Positions 6,015 to 6,622 of a stretch of DNA of 6,622 nt are shown here, in pieces. The notes under the pieces are model-generated. The model saw nothing but the letters and a program-made list of their open reading frames with translations, did no database searches and was not told the DNA's origin. The stretch spans positions 1 to 6,622 of the forward strand of contig JACRGM010000128.1 in NCBI GenBank assembly GCA_016212345.1, in the 5' to 3' direction. The DNA is from Nitrospinota bacterium. Its GTDB lineage: Bacteria; Nitrospinota; Nitrospinia; SZUA-224. The position numbers and the translations under genes were made by a program. Position 1 is the first letter of the stretch; each line of letters begins with the position of its first letter.

Positions 6015-6622
6015 AACGGGGTAAAAACAATAGAAATCTCCATTTCCACCTGAGAGGTACTTATCTCCTTTGGTATAGGAGGAAATGGATTTGCCCTTTT
6101 TATAGTGGCAACTGCTTCATCATCAAGTATTTTAGAATCTGAAGAATGTATGATTTTAACATCCTGAGTTAATCCATCGGATAAAATAATAAAGTTTAGA
6201 TAAACTACACCTTCTATTCCTTGTCTTTTTGCCACGAGAGGATATCTTCTTACATCCTCTATTCTTTGTTTGACCATATCCTGATAGCGAAGCATTACTT
6301 CATCCTGATGATTTATTACCTTAACAATACCATCATGATAAGCGTTTAGTCCGGGAAATCTATCCATATCCTCCATTGTTAGACTACTATACCCACCTCC
6401 TATTGTCCCCTCTTTTTTGACATTAATTCCCTCCCCTCTCTTCTCCTGTACCTTTATCTCATTCCTCATCCCCTCTTCTGACCACTTCTTTTCTAATTCC
6501 CTCAATTCCTCCAAGGTATTATTACTCTTTTCCGTTGTCTCTTTCTCTTCTCTTATATCTATATCCTTTTCACCCCTCCATTTATTTTCCAATCTCTTTA
6601 GCTCTGCAAGTACCTTACTCTC
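5990..6622 (-). CDS. TonB-family C-terminal domain protein, 5' end beyond window
   Basis: TonB proteins span the periplasm and pass inner-membrane energy from ExbB/ExbD to outer-membrane transporters. The frame is open from the right edge to the TAG at 5992-5990, giving 210 visible residues. A TTG at 6592 is in frame but has no ribosome binding site and lies inside a continuing helix, so the gene surely starts outside the window, where the membrane anchor should be. Visible parts are a charged Glu/Lys linker (1-75) with two similar helices around W15 and W47, a middle segment, and the TonB C-terminal domain (about 127-202) with YPLVAKRQGIEGVVYLNFII, SDGLTQDVKIIHSSDSKILDDEA and NPFPPIPKE. The usual proline-rich linker is absent from the visible part. 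TonB-like domains also occur in proteins without transporter roles, so partner and function are uncertain. Confidence 0.88.
   Translation of the reverse strand, partial: ESKVLAELKRLENKWRGEKDIDIREEKETTEKSNNTLEELRELEKKWSEEGMRNEIKVQEKRGEGINVKKEGTIGGGYSSLTMEDMDRFPGLNAYHDGIVKVINHQDEVMLRYQDMVKQRIEDVRRYPLVAKRQGIEGVVYLNFIILSDGLTQDVKIIHSSDSKILDDEAVATIKRANPFPPIPKEISTSQVEMEISIVFTPLERKPRLL

Overview
This is an AT-rich chromosomal window from a Gram-negative (diderm) bacterium. The evidence for an outer membrane is a BamD-type lipoprotein and a TonB-type C-terminal domain. The gene set and sequence style suggest Desulfobacterota (former Deltaproteobacteria) or a neighbouring lineage such as Nitrospirota. 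That placement is inferred from family resemblance only. I see no insertion sequence, phage gene, CRISPR array or rRNA.

Left edge (1-1239): a histidine kinase gene is read on the minus strand and runs off the window within its last few residues. It has its own TTGACA/TATCAT promoter. Its N-terminus looks like only the tail of a GAF domain, followed by a coiled coil and a complete kinase core. The gap after it carries divergent promoters and a 12-base palindrome. On the plus strand this leads to a 99-residue unrecognised protein (1240-1539) with a strong promoter, a strong ribosome binding site and an N-terminal cysteine cluster.

Centre (1641-5295): five plus-strand genes lie 3-17 bases apart and probably form one operon. 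In order they are a bamD-like outer-membrane assembly lipoprotein, a group-2 sigma-70 factor without region 1.1, a secreted lytic transglycosylase with a DUF4124 segment at each end, pgsA (phosphatidylglycerophosphate synthase) and plsY (glycerol-3-phosphate acyltransferase). The products cover outer-membrane protein insertion, peptidoglycan cleavage, phospholipid synthesis and a transcription switch, so this is an envelope-biogenesis cluster. The promoter upstream of bamD has a perfect 12-base palindrome across its -35 box.

Right side (5319-6622): a tRNA-Gly(GCC) gene with its own extended -10 promoter and encoded CCA is followed 24 bases later by a small nitroreductase gene, probably on the same transcript. 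A GC-rich hairpin then separates it from a convergent minus-strand gene for a TonB-family protein. That gene overlaps the hairpin, and its N-terminus lies beyond the right edge.

Most of the window is housekeeping sequence. The least explained items are the 99-residue protein, the GAF-tail kinase opposite it, and the sigma factor inside an envelope operon. I do not see a convincing new defence or mobile system.
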